NCBI GenBank assembly: GCA_030848705.1
Contig: CM061238.1
Span: 75,230,685-75,294,684 of the forward strand
Direction: 5' to 3'
DNA length: 64,000 nucleotides
Source of the DNA: Heracleum sosnowskyi
Lineage: Eukaryota > Streptophyta > Magnoliopsida > Apiales > Apiaceae
The notes beneath the pieces were generated by a model. The model saw nothing but the letters and a program-made list of their open reading frames with translations, did not search any database and was not told the origin of the DNA. Below, in pieces: positions 1-11,352 of this stretch (position 1 is the stretch's first letter; each line of letters opens with the position of its first letter). The translations under genes were made by a program, and so were the position numbers.

Positions 1-3000
1 GCAAGAATCCAGGAAAAGACCCCTAGAAACTGGTGTTGGTGGTAGTACTGAGAGTCATGAGGAAGAAGAGAGCTAAGAGGGCCAAAACCACTGTCAGCCA
101 CCCTGTAGTCTCCCAAAAGACTGTAGAGGAAAATAGGGCATCAAACACCTCCCTAGATGTTCCTTCTCAACAAGGGACATTTATTGAGACTGGCCTGTCT
201 CCCAAGGCACCCTGTACAGAGTCTGCACACCCTCATGTTTCACCTCATGAGGAGCCTCCACTTGCAGAAACACACATGGAGTCAGGGCATAGTGAGGATT
301 TCACCTCAAAAATTGATGCTTCACAAGTTCACACTGTGGAGCAGCCTATATTCTCTTCTCCACCTTCACCCTCTTCATTCCTTACTCATTCTTTTGTTTC
401 TTCTCAACAACCTAGAGAGGGGGATAGTCCCAACCCTTCAGATTTTGATCATCCATCTCCAATCATGGATGAGCCCCCATCTAGTGGTCCACAAGAACCT
501 ATTTCTCAAAGTGAGATGGACACCACTCCTCCAAACACTGAGCTAGAACAAGGTACAACTCTGCTAGAAAATAAAACAGCCAGTGCCTTGTTCAATCTCC
601 AAGGAGCATCTTACCTTAGGGAAGATGTTGTCACAGCCTTAGTTGTTGTCAAAGACACTGTAAATGTTTCTGTCACAGACAAACCTGCTGTCAAGGATGC
701 AGTCAAAGTTACTCTCACAACCAAACCTGATGTCCAAGCTGCAGTGGAACATACTGTCACCCCTTCAGCTGACAGTAACATTTCTGGCAAAGCTGCTGTC
801 ACCTCTACACAGCCTAATTATGATGAAGTTCTCATTGAGGATGTCTCCGATGATGATGTGCCACTCTCTCAGTTTATCAAGGTACGTTCAAAACCCTCTT
901 TTCAATGCATGTAAGTACTGCTCATACCCATGCATCTAGGATGAGTGAGGGAGTGCAAAAGAAAAGAGAGATAAAAGAACAGAGAGGTGAGCTAAAAAAA
1001 TGAGAGGCAGCCAAATGAGCTGGAAAAAGGAGAGGGACTTGAGCATGTCCAGAGTGCAATTGAGGGAGCCCACACTGTTCAGGCAATAGGCCTTGAGAGT
1101 TCTAATGTGAGGAGTGATGAGATCACTCAGAAATACCATGAGAGTGTGAGAGACCCCTTAGCCTCCATGCCCCATTCTTTTCCTTCCCCTCGAAGAAGGT
1201 TGAGAACTGGTGGTACCTCTACTCAAACTACCCAAAGACTGGAAGCCCTGGAAAACAGATGCCTCTCAATGGAGACTAAGCTTGACAGTCTGTCTACCCC
1301 AGTAGTTACTGGATTTGATGGTCTTCAACAGTCTATTCAACTTTTATCTGCTAAACTTGATGCTGCCAACTTACCTAAGGGGAAAAAAATGGTAAGATCA
1401 GAATCTGTCCAAGAGCAAGGTGGTGGAGAAAAAGAAGTGCCTGCATCTCAGGGGGGGCCTGTATCTCAGGGGGAGTCTAGTAGTAAGGGGGACTCAGGAA
1501 GAAAGGGGGAGCAATTTGTAGAACAACAAGGAAGTGGAGCTGGCAACCTATATGAATATGAAATTGATGGGGAGAAAGTATTGATGTCCAAAGAAGTATT
1601 GGAGGAAATGCAAGGAAAATCAAAATCTAAAAGACCAATACTTTCTCCTGTATCTATAAGAGAGCCAACTCCTCAACCTCAGGAAACTACATTACAAAAG
1701 ATATGGAGAGAAAAGGAGGAGCAGAATAAGTTAGGGAAAGGCAAAGGAAAATTGCCTGAATACTGCAATTCACCAACTATGTGGACTGAGGGAACTGAAA
1801 TTGATCAAGAAGAAGCAAATACCTTAATGGTGGATTACAGGCAGAGCACACTGCACAATCAGGATGAACAATTATTCAGGGTAATTGAGGAGGTAATGAG
1901 GAAGCCAAGCTTAACCCTAACTCAAACCTCAACATTACTGATGAGCAAGATTGTAAGTGTATGTGTGAAGATCAATGAGGATAGAAGATGGGCCACTGAT
2001 GTGTACTTGGACACAGGAATTTCTATGTTCATCACCATGCAGTTATTACAGAACCTTCAAGCAAAGGTGTTGAGTGTGATGAAAGCCAAGATTACAGCAA
2101 GCCACACAACCTTCAATGAGATTCTACAGATGCAAATCCAGAACCTAATCTGAGAGAAACTTTCAGAGGTGTACCTTAATCCATTTTGTGTCTGCTATAA
2201 AGTAGTTACAAAGGATGGTGTCAAGAAGTGTGGATATCTAAATCTAAAGGGCACATCAACAATGGAGACAGGGTCAATAATGAAAGTGCTAAATTTAATT
2301 CTCAACTCTAAAATCAACAAGGATAGAGTTCAAGCTATTAAGGCAATTCACAAGCTACTGGCAAAGAGAGGGAAGAAGCTAAGCTCTAAAGTAAAGGAGT
2401 TAATCTCTAAAGCCAATTCTAAAAGAACTGATCAAGGTGAAAGCTGTGCATTTGATGACTCTCTTGATGATGATGATGAGTTGGATGGAAGTGGAGGATC
2501 TGGTGTGGCTAAAAATGTTGGTGGAAAAACTGCTGGGAAAGCTGGAAATCAAGCCCAAGATGCAAGAAAGGAAGTAGCTCATGAACAAGAAAAGAAAGAT
2601 GCTGGTGCTACAGAAGAGGAGGAGACTGAAACATTTGAAGCTTTGGTGGCAAACATATTAAGGTGTGCAATTGATAGTATCAATGCTGAAAAAGATGTTG
2701 TCACCAAAGAAGCTGTCAAAGAAGACAAAGCTACTGTCACAGAAGACACTGTTAGGGAAGACACTGTCATGGAAGATGCTGTCAAGGGTGAAACCAAGGA
2801 CGTAGTCAAGCCTAAAAGGATAAAATCCTTAGCCAGAGCTTGGTTTTCTAGACAAGAACCTGAAACTGAGAGGACTAACAAAGCAAAGAAAGGAAAAACA
2901 AAGTACTCAGGGAAAGAGAAATCTACAGGACTTGGCAGGAAACTGAGGAAACCAATCCAAACAAAACTCTACAACACTTTTGACCTGATGGAAATAGGGG

Positions 3001-4027
3001 CTCTAGAGATCAAGAATGTTGAAGTAAAGTTGGATGACAAAAATGAAGCAAGCCTGTATGTCCTCTGGTATGATCAATACAGGCCAGTAAGGGTTGAAAA
3101 GGACTTCACTATGGAACTTGTTTCATATGTAATAAATGAAAATCTGTCATACACAAAAAGGAAAGTCACAAGAAGGATTGATTATTTCTACCTAGAGAGA
3201 ATGGTAAATCTAATGCAAGGTTATGAAAATATATACCGAATAAAGTCATGGAACATGTTCTGATATACAAAGCTGAAAGAGATGATGAATTTTATCAAAT
3301 ACATGGGAATCTGACAATGCATGATGATGTTGATATTGCTAACCTATTGGAGTACTCTGATGAAGAAATGATTGACTTTGAAGATGATTTCCCTGAAGAA
3401 GAAGTGCAAGCCATGCCATGTCAAGAGAGATCAACTAAAGCTGCACATGCTGAGACTGTTGAGGAAATGGAAGCTGAACTCTTGAACAAATACAAGAATT
3501 TGAACAAGGAGAAGAGTAAAGAACCCAACTTTCAACCTTGTGTTCTAGAAAATCCTTTGAGAATCAAGCATGGAAAGGAAGAAATTTACTTGGACAGTTT
3601 CCACAAGCTCAGAACCAGTGTACTGAAAGAGTTAAACTACTCAGTGGTTGGATCAACAAACCATCTAGAGCTACTGTGTTCTTTTGAACTTGAAGAAATT
3701 ATTCATAGAAGAAAAGGTGAAGACTCAAAGTTGGACAAGGCAAGAAGGACAAATCTCAATGCATTTCCTGGCAGGAGATTCAAGCTTGATCAAGACATCT
3801 TAAAATTCAGAATCTATGTCTTTGGTCAAGAGCAGTGGATGGATCTCCAGGATGCTCAACAGTTCAGCTCTAAAATAGCTCAACAGTACATTGATGAAAT
3901 TGAGGATGATGCAATTTCCCCCTTGGAAATATCACTGGTGGATGGTCTCAGAAGATGTGTAGCAGAAGCTCTCAGAAGAGAGGAAGAAGGCAGGCAGAAA
4001 AGAAGATCTGAAGCTCTAACTAGGTAA
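1..4027 (+). pseudogene. TE-D accessory ('env-like') ORF, 3' part, decayed
   Basis: This is a broken copy of the accessory ORF that is intact at 53541-58601 on the minus strand. It enters the window already inside the gene, matching the intact protein from about residue 355. Matching blocks follow in order: the proline/serine-rich disordered region with the QEPISQSEMD motif, the coiled coil with a KGKK variant of the KGEK motif (about 1230-1400), the GKGKLPE motif (about 1740), the conserved central block and the C-terminal block with RRKGEDSKLDK and PGRRFKLD. Lesions are visible: the frame changes near 905-1000, there is an in-frame TGA at 2151-2153, and the frame changes again near 3240. 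The last segment ends with a TAA-type stop at 4027. The function of the family is unknown. I see no signal peptide or membrane segment, so 'envelope' is only a positional label. Confidence 0.85.
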
Positions 4028-4158
4028 ATACTCCATATTTGCTCAATCATTCAGGAGCACCTATGTTTGTAGCCATTCTAACCTTTGTTAGTTAAGTTGT
4101 CAACATGTATAGTCTGTAAATTTGTAGTTATTGTCCATAAAAACAAATTGGGGGAGAT
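4028..4158 (+). other. TE-D 3' untranslated region with polypurine tract
   Basis: This short spacer separates the accessory ORF from the LTR. It ends in the purine run GGGGGAGA at 4150-4157, one base before the LTR. That is where the primer for plus-strand DNA synthesis of an LTR retrotransposon is expected. The same run lies next to the LTRs of TE-A, TE-B, TE-E and TE-F. Confidence 0.85.
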
Positions 4159-5189
4159 TGTTAGGATTTATGGGTGATAGCTTAGGAGACAACTTAACTT
4201 TGTGTTTAGTAATACTTAATCTCATTAAGTAGAACATACTGTCACATCCAGAGTATGTTCTTGTAGCCATTTCATTTGCTGTAATAAAATTGTTTGTATA
4301 TCTTGGAAGAAGGTCATTCACTTGTTCAAGCCTCAAGAAGTACATCAGGATGACAACAAGAATAAATGTTACTGTCATATCACTGACAATAAGGTTACAA
4401 GAAGACAACATGTTGCAAGTCATGATAGCATATTAACTCTGACAGCAACATTGACGGAAGCCTTGAGACAACAACTCTTTATTCTCCTGACATCAAGTTT
4501 GGAACTCCTGACAGCATCTATTACGGGGATTTCATACTGTCACCAAAAGCGTATTCTTGTGACAGCAAACTTGGAAGTACAAGATATTGTCTCAAAGGGA
4601 TAACTTTGAATTGGGGATCTACCCAGTCAAACATGTGACAGTTTGGATGTTCAAGAAACAGGCGTGCTGCAGTATCCCAACACTGTATCAAGCCTGCAAA
4701 GACTACGACAGAAGCTTTGGAGATAACAAGACAAAGCTTAGCAATTCAAGAGTATGACAAATAAACATCTACTGGGATTGTGTTAGCTTAACTGGGAATG
4801 TATCTAGATTGCTTTCTATGTATTGATAAATCAATTGTATGGCAGTTTAGGAAAGTCACATGGGTGTGCAAGTTGTAAGGAGCTGCCACAAGATAATGAT
4901 AGCATCTCCACAAACCCGTGATGATAGAGATAGGATTAATTTACTTAGACTATCTCTCATTCTATGTCTTGAAAAAAACAAGAGAATTAAAGCTTGAGAA
5001 AGACACACTTTTCTCAAGGTTGTAGCAACGCTTTGCAAAATAAATAAAATATTTATTTTGTGAGTAAACTACTTGTGATTGCATTTCTTCTGCTGATAAG
5101 ATTTAATCTTAGTTTTAGTTGTTGAAGCATAGATTGAAATTCATTAGTATTGCATTCAACCCCCATTCTGCAATACTCAAGGACCAACA
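4159..5189 (+). repeat. TE-D 3' LTR (about 1.03 kb)
   Basis: The LTR starts TGTTAGGATTTATGGGTG directly after the polypurine tract and ends in CCAACA, giving the canonical TG...CA ends. It is homologous, in inverted orientation, to the TE-E LTR at 52395-53451, which defines both boundaries. It carries scattered TGACAG/CTGTCA words and an AATAAA-rich stretch near 5040 that could serve polyadenylation. The 5' LTR lies outside the window. Confidence 0.88.
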
Positions 5190-5835
5190 GAAAGATATGG
5201 AGGATATAAATGATGAGAATGATTCAGAGGTCACATGTTCTGTTGATGTGTATGGTAGAAAGACTTATATACCAAAATGTGATGACAAAATCAAACCACA
5301 TACAAATCAACATTTTACAACGTTGGAGGATGCATATTCATTTTATTTTAAGTATGGGCAGAGTTGTGGATTTGATGTGCGCAAGTGAACGGAGAAATCT
5401 GATAGGAAAGGAAAATTCAAAGCTAAATATATACAGTGTAACAGGGGTGGCGCCCCTTATCAAAGCAAACCCAATCAGTTGGATGAAAATGGTACCTCGG
5501 AAAAGTAGATTCGTAGGAAAACAATATCTCGCAGATGATTTTGCGAAGCACAGATCATTATAAAACCTGCAGGTCCAAGAGGTTATGTGGTAATGAGTTT
5601 TATCGAGGAACATAATCATCCTCTAGCAACAGGAGCAGCTAAAATGTTTTGAATATTTAAAACAAGATCTTATGCTTTAGCGAAGGAAATGGTGGGATCA
5701 TATGAAGATGTAGGTTCAACTGTTACGGATTTAAAGAATTTTTCGAGGGACTTTAAGTTCACATCGGAGATCGTGATACTGATATGATTTTGGCAAAATT
5801 TAAGTTGAAGATTGAGACGTCTAATGATCAGAGAG
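5190..5835 (+). pseudogene. FAR1/FRS-type DNA-binding domain, relic
   Basis: Read on the plus strand, the sequence encodes the FAR1 domain of FAR1-RELATED SEQUENCE proteins, which are plant transcription factors derived from Mutator-like transposases. Visible pieces are FTTLEDAYSFYFKYG and GFDVRK (about 5320-5385), a lysine/arginine-rich stretch with RRKTISRR (about 5510), then GPRGYVVMSFIEEHNHPL (about 5573-5625), the usual end of the domain with its HNH zinc ligands. A downstream part reading TDLKNF and RDFKF resembles the segment after FAR1 in these proteins. Several stops (for example the TGA after GFDVRK, and a stop where a cysteine is expected near 5537) and at least one frame change near 5770 make it a pseudogene. 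The TE-D LTR abuts its 5' side. It could be a dead FRS gene or a dead MULE transposase. Confidence 0.75.
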
Positions 5836-6112
5836 AATATCTTTTGAATATAGCGGTTATATATCCTCACTGCTTTCTTCTATTTATTTCTCTAAGCGGT
5901 AGCTTGCAGCCCATCTTTAAAAGCCATATTTCCCTTCCTTGAGTTAGCATGAGTTGCAACCTGTGTGTTCATACAAGGAAAGAAAATAAATTCTCATTTA
6001 TCAAACGAACCAATAACCCTTCACTACAAATAAAAACCCTTCATTTAGTGAAAAAAATCCTTAACCCAAAACTATTGTCTATGCAATACTACAATAAATG
6101 TTATGTAACGCA
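5836..6112. other. Host spacer, no gene seen
   Basis: AT-rich sequence between the FAR1 relic and the minus-strand gene remnants. I see no open frame with recognisable similarity and no transposon ends. Confidence 0.5.
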
Positions 6113-6235
6113 TTAGAAAGGAAATATTACAACATAAAAAGTAGCATTATTTTTCTTCTTCCCAACACGTGTCTGTTTTTTGCTTACAATATGCTCTCTT
6201 TTACGACTAGTAACCACATTACTTTGTCTTGCATC
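6113..6235 (-). pseudogene. Possible downstream exon of the split host gene
   Basis: On the minus strand a pyrimidine-rich run ends in CCTCAG, a good 3' splice site, at 6236-6240. It is followed by an open stretch of about 40 codons rich in lysine and arginine that ends in TAA. Upstream, at about 6338, GTACGT resembles a 5' splice site, so 6236-6337 would be a short intron. The upstream coding exon, however, closes in TAG at 6348-6350, just before that donor. Either the link is wrong or the gene was already damaged. I do not recognise the product. Confidence 0.3.
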
Positions 6236-6348
6236 CTGAGGGACAAAAACAAATAAAACATAAACTGCATCATCCCAAATATGACAACATCCCACAATAT
6301 AACATGAGATAACAAATAAAATTTATCGGAAACGTACTTCAATTTTTC

Positions 6349-6500
6349 TATTTTTTAAATACATCTTCAGATACATTTCCAACTTCAACAATTATATTGC
6401 ACTCCTTTTCATTTACAGATGCTTCTCTTGTCAACTTCAGCTTTTCCCCCGCAATGTTGCACCTTCTCGCCATAGATTTACAACTATCTCCAAACGTCTC
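6349..6500 (-). pseudogene. Host gene, 3' part of an exon split by TE-A
   Basis: This minus-strand open stretch starts exactly at the TE-A insertion site and continues the frame of the exon at 43413-43701. With one copy of the GTCTC duplication removed, the reading frame passes without a gap from VIPGE into TFGDSCKSMARRC. The piece ends at TAG (6348-6350). The product is unknown. The amphipathic, charged stretch loosely recalls C-terminal helices of FRS-type proteins, but this is too weak to name. The 36.9-kb insertion must have destroyed the gene. Confidence 0.6.
6496..6500. repeat. Target-site duplication of TE-A (left copy, GTCTC)
   Basis: GTCTC directly precedes the TG of the TE-A LTR here, and the identical pentamer follows the CA of the other LTR at 43413-43417. 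This shows that one integration event produced everything in between, apart from later nested insertions. Confidence 0.95.
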
Positions 6501-7061
6501 TGTTGCCCAGTAATACTCTATTGTAGAAGGGGGGTTGAATACAATAGTATAAGATAATCGACTTCTTAATGTATATATCACAAATATGAAAGAAAGATAA
6601 CAGCTTTATTAAATCTGATATAAAACTGTTACAAACTCTCTCAAGAAATTCTGATGTTCTTGAGAGCTGCTAGGTTACAAAAACTCTCTCAAGAAATTCT
6701 ATGTTCTTAAGAGCTTCTATTCGATTATGTTCATGTACATAAATCGAAACCAAAACTGTGTTTATATACTACACAGCTTCTCTATCAATGATAAGTCCTA
6801 ATCAATTACAAAGATTGAAACCTATCCATAATTGATAGCTACATCCTACAAACCAGGAACCGACAGAATAAACTTCCATGTTTAACTAGACTCCAAATAT
6901 AACTCGAAGTAGGAATCCTGATCAGCTTCCAGTCCTGATGATCAATCCTGATCCCAGTCCTGATATGTATCTTGATCCTGACGACCATGTAATCCTGATG
7001 ACGTCAGCAATCCTGATCAGTTGAGTCTAGCTCCTGACGATCATTGAATTCTGATCTAACA
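6501..7061 (-). repeat. TE-A 3' LTR
   Basis: It runs from TGTTGCCC to CTAACA on the plus strand. In element sense the TATA box is TATATAAA at about 6760-6769, with the same GTGTTTATATA context (plus strand) as the TE-B and TE-F LTRs. The U3 part (6909-7048) holds eight CCTGA words, all in one orientation. Confidence 0.93.
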
Positions 7062-7070
7062 ATCTCCCCC
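7062..7070 (-). other. TE-A polypurine tract
   Basis: ATCTCCCCC on the plus strand, that is GGGGGAGAT in element sense, lies immediately before the 3' LTR. Confidence 0.85.
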
Positions 7071-7170
7071 AATCTCATACTCTGTGAAATAAAGTATAGA
7101 TTCCTAAGATTCAATGATGTCAAAAACATATATGCAAAATGTACAGAATCTGCAGCAACAACTTATCTGT

Positions 7171-10100
7171 TTAAATTCTTTGATAGAACAGATTCATCTT
7201 CAAGAAGTTGGATAACAAATTTTCTTCTTTTTCTTCAAGAATTTGAATCAGTCTTTCCTTAAGATTTCTGAGTTCTTCATCTTCCTCATTAATCTGGTAG
7301 ATAGCTGCTCTGAGATTCAATATGGAGTTTCTCTGAAGACTATGCTCTTCAAGCAAAAGATATGTAATTTCCTTCCCATCAGGATTGAGAGTAAGATGAG
7401 TCATGCCAAAATTTACTTCTTTAACAGCAGTACCCCTTTGCATTTCCACATCCTGACCTCTTTGATTTAAGTACATGGGAGTATAATTACCATTGAAATT
7501 ACTGTTTCCATCCAGTCTTCTTCTTATTGTTGACAAAATCATGTCACTCCATTCTTTGCATATTTGATTCTTCGATCTCAAAAGATAATGAACATATTTC
7601 AGTTCCTGTGAAGTTTTCATCAGCAGATCTTGAATAGATAAAATCTTCACACTACCATCTTTCATGAAGTACAGAAGCTTTTCTTTCTTGTCAAAACCAT
7701 CATGACAATCTATAACTATATCAACAGCTAGTAAATTGTTCAGGTTTTCAGAAGTTAAAGTACCTCCAATTTCAGTTAAGGAGTAAGGATCAACATATGA
7801 CATATTTATATATTCAGCATCCCTGTGTCCAATACCTCCTCTTGAATTACTTGTCAATTGCTTCAGATTTGAAAACATCTTTAACTAGAGTGCTTTTGAT
7901 CTAACCATCCCAGATAAATCAACAACACTTGAAGCGCTTGTAATAATTCTTCCAGACTGAAAATTGATAAGTGTATCACAACTTAATGTGCTAATATTTT
8001 TCCACTTCTTATCCTTTTCCTTTTCAAAGGCATAGCTTCTTTCCAGTGAAGATTCTTGTCTGCTTGGGTTCCTCCACACTCTTCTGTTTGAGAGTTTAAG
8101 CCTTTGTACATAGAGATTGAAATCTCTATTTGTTGATCTTGTAATTTCACTTCTTCTGGCTTCTTCTTCTTCATCTACTTCCTTGTTGTGAGAATCAACC
8201 ACAGTAGATAAAATTATCAAGTCAATCTCTTGCAGAATTTCAGAATCATCAGGATCTTGAATATTATCAGGAACAACATCAGGATTAGATTCTTCAATTT
8301 GATTTGTATTGTAGAGAGTTGATTTTCTTGATTTTCTTCTCAATTCAGGTTCTTCTTCAATATTTCCATCATCACCAAAAGTTGATCTGTCAGGAACTAC
8401 TAGAGTTTGAATAGGTTCAGGAATTTCTTCAATTATTAACCCTCGAGACCTTGTCTGTCTAGGTATTGTTTGAGTTGAAGAACCTCTTCTACTTCTTCTA
8501 GCTCCTCTCATACCTCTGCCTCCTCTACCTCTAGCAGGAGCAGGGTTATTAAAGCTTTCCATCATTTCTCTCTGTTGTCTTAAGAATTCTTCATGTGAGA
8601 GATCAGGATATTCTTCACTTGCTGTAGAGAGTGCTTTTCTTGCATATAATTGTTGAACTCTTTTATCAGTGTGATATAGAGTAACAATTCTGCCATCTTT
8701 TGTAGAAAACTTCTGGAATAAATTTGATGCATCTTCAGGATTATCAATAATCACATCTTCATCACCTTCAGGAATTGTAGCAAGAGTATGTCCATGACCA
8801 GGTGTCAGGATTTGTTCTTCCGTCAGGATCTGAGATTGCATCAATGTTCTTACTGTCTTAACTCCAGAATCAGAAACATGAGTTGACTGTGTTGTTTGAC
8901 TTTGTGAAGTTTGAATTGTAGACTTCATAACAGCAGCATCAGAGGTTTCTCCTTGTATCACTTTGTCACAACCATCATCTCCAGTATCATCATCATTATT
9001 CCTTAATACTAGATCAGGTGTGCATTTTGTCCGACTAACCTTCTCCCCCTTTTTGACATCAGGATTTGACAATAAATTCAGAATTAAGGAAAGAGAGGCT
9101 TGAATGTCAGTTACCTTGGTATCCAGAGAATCAATCCTTCTGTTGATAGAGGTTTGTTCAGAAATAACAGATTTCACTTGGGATTCTACTACCCTTAGCT
9201 GAAAAGCAGTAGGCACCTTTGTAAAATATTGAGAAATATCATTCCTCACCAACTCAGTTAAGTTCTTGATAGAATTAATCTCACTTTTTAGACTTTTGGA
9301 TAACAAAGTTGTAGCCTTCAGATGATTCTTCAAGTCTTGATTCTCTATAGATTTCACTGCATCATAGGCATGTTCCAAAGCAGAAGAATAACTTACAGAT
9401 TCAGCAGATCTGTGCCATGAATTGTTCCATTCATTCTGTCTAAGTGCCTCAGCAGGATTAAAGGAAGGAATAGAAAAATCTTGTCTCTGATCTTTCCCAG
9501 TGAAAGCTTTGCCAGCCATATATGTACTTGATGAACCAAAATTAGTTCCAAGACTAATTTTGAGTGTTGTAGCAAGCTGTTCCTTCTCTTTTCGATTCTC
9601 ATCATCATCACTATCATCAGACTCATCATCATCAGTACTATGAGTATCATCAGGATCAAAAATAGCTATACCTTTCATTTTATCCTGTGAATCTGTGATA
9701 GGATGATCCATTGGTCTTGAACGAAGTGGCTGTATCAGGATAGGTTCAACATCAGGAGCACCACTAGCGTCAGGATGAACACCGTCAGGATTTGATATGC
9801 TTGCATCAGTATTTGCTACCAATGGTTCTTGTGGAGCTTGAGGTTCAGAAGCTTCTTCAACACTTTTAGTCAAAGGTTCTTGTGTGCTTCCCTCATTGAC
9901 AGTGTCCTCGACCAATCTTTGAACTTCATCTGCACCAGAAATCCCTTGAGCATTGTCAGGAAATTTCTCAGAAACTGTAGCTTGGCCTGCATCTTCACTT
10001 TGAGAAAATGGTTCTTGTGGGACCATTCCACTAGCTAAGCCTTCACTCAAACTTTGATTGAGTGGTTCTTGTGTGGCTGGATCATCAGAAAGAGCTGCTG

Positions 10101-10962
10101 AACCACTTTGAGGTTCAGGTTCTTGTGGGCTTGATCCTTTCAGTTTCTTCTGTCTCTGATAGACCAACTCTTCTGCCTTCCTTAGCTTTTCCATTGGATG
10201 TTTTATCCCAAGATTGGAAGCAGCGGCACCATACTTCTCCCATGAAATATCAACATGTCTTTTTGTTGGAGAGTCCTGTGCTGGAGAGTCTGAAATATTA
10301 ACCACTTGACTTGGTGCAGCATCAGGAATACTAACATCAGGATTTGCTTGAGCAGTAGAAACTGATTGCTCATTCAGAATAGAAGTGTCCTGTACATCAG
10401 TATCCTGCTTCTTTTCTAAAGGAATATGATACCTGCTTTTTGATACCTTCCTTTTCTTCCGTGGTGTAGACAATTGAACCACAGCTGCAGTAGCAGTATC
10501 AACAACTTCCTTATTCACATTCATCATAGAGGATATAGGTAAGTCATCCTCTGAATCAGTCTCATCCCTGAGTACTAACTTTCTTTTAACAGAAACAGCC
10601 TCACCTCCCTTTGCAGCTTTCTTCACCAGGACCCCTTGTACACCCCCTTGTGACTTCTTTTTAGTGAGTGGTGTAGAGGAAAAATCCTTTGAACCTGATT
10701 GCCTTCCTGACACATCAGTTCTAGTTGACTTCTTTGCTTTTACAACTAAAGTCTTTTGAGAGACAATAGAGGTGGCAGTTGACTGTTTAGACTGTTTAGG
10801 ATGAATGCTTGGGTTAGGAACAAGGTGTGATTGGCCTTGCCCCATAGCATTAGAAATTAAACCATAACGAGTATGCATTTTCCTATGTAAGAAAAATCTA
10901 ACCTCATCAGGAATAAAAGCATTTCCTATGAAACCATTTGCCTTATCAGGATTGAAAAACAC
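7171..10962 (-). pseudogene. TE-A accessory ORF, N-terminally deleted, one nonsense codon
   Basis: Two open stretches (10962-7885 and 7878-7171) lie in one frame and are parted only by a TAG at 7885-7887. The TE-B copy has TGG at the same codon, so the family ORF runs through. Compared with TE-B (start at 33109) about 240 N-terminal residues are missing; TE-A joins at the DKANGFIGNAF block, so the KEW domain and the start codon are gone. What remains is a disordered, acidic region with repeated QEPL/FxQS motifs and NPD repeats, a coiled coil ending in NPDVKKGEK, an RGRGGRG stretch, a segment with EEYPDLSHEEFL, and a C-terminal coiled coil. Function is unknown and no membrane segment is visible. 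Confidence 0.85.
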
Positions 10963-11352
10963 AAAAATTTTAATAGAAAACTATCAATTTGCTCAATTTT
11001 TCTTGTCCTTCTTACTTTTCCTGCACAATTTGTTAGTAACACTGATATTTGACATATAAAATGACAAATAGAAAACTCTGATAAAAATATAATTGAAATT
11101 GAGAATTAAGACTGAAAACTTAATCAAAGACTAAGTAAAAATCTTATTTTCCAGAGTTTACCAGAAGTGTTGATGACAAATTAGCATAGAACCTCTGGTT
11201 TTCATACTAGCTTCAATATCTGAGCATCAGGATTTGACCAGTTGACTTCCTGTCAAGATAACATCCTATCAGGATTTGATCAAAGAAAACATACCTTTCT
11301 GAATAACCATCAGGATTTGACAGTTATCAGGATTTCCTCTCTGTAGTTTTCC
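10963..11352 (-). other. TE-A pol-to-accessory spacer
   Basis: No coding sequence is seen. The pol-proximal part (11215-11345) holds four TCAGGATTT words on the plus strand and no CCTGA, which is the opposite orientation to the TE-A LTR. The promoter-like leader seen before the TE-B accessory start is absent here, evidently lost with the N-terminal deletion. Confidence 0.6.

Noticed and set aside
5338..5619. Minus-strand frame of about 90 codons opposite the FAR1 relic
   Set aside because: It is the antisense shadow of the FAR1 sequence and has no recognisable product.
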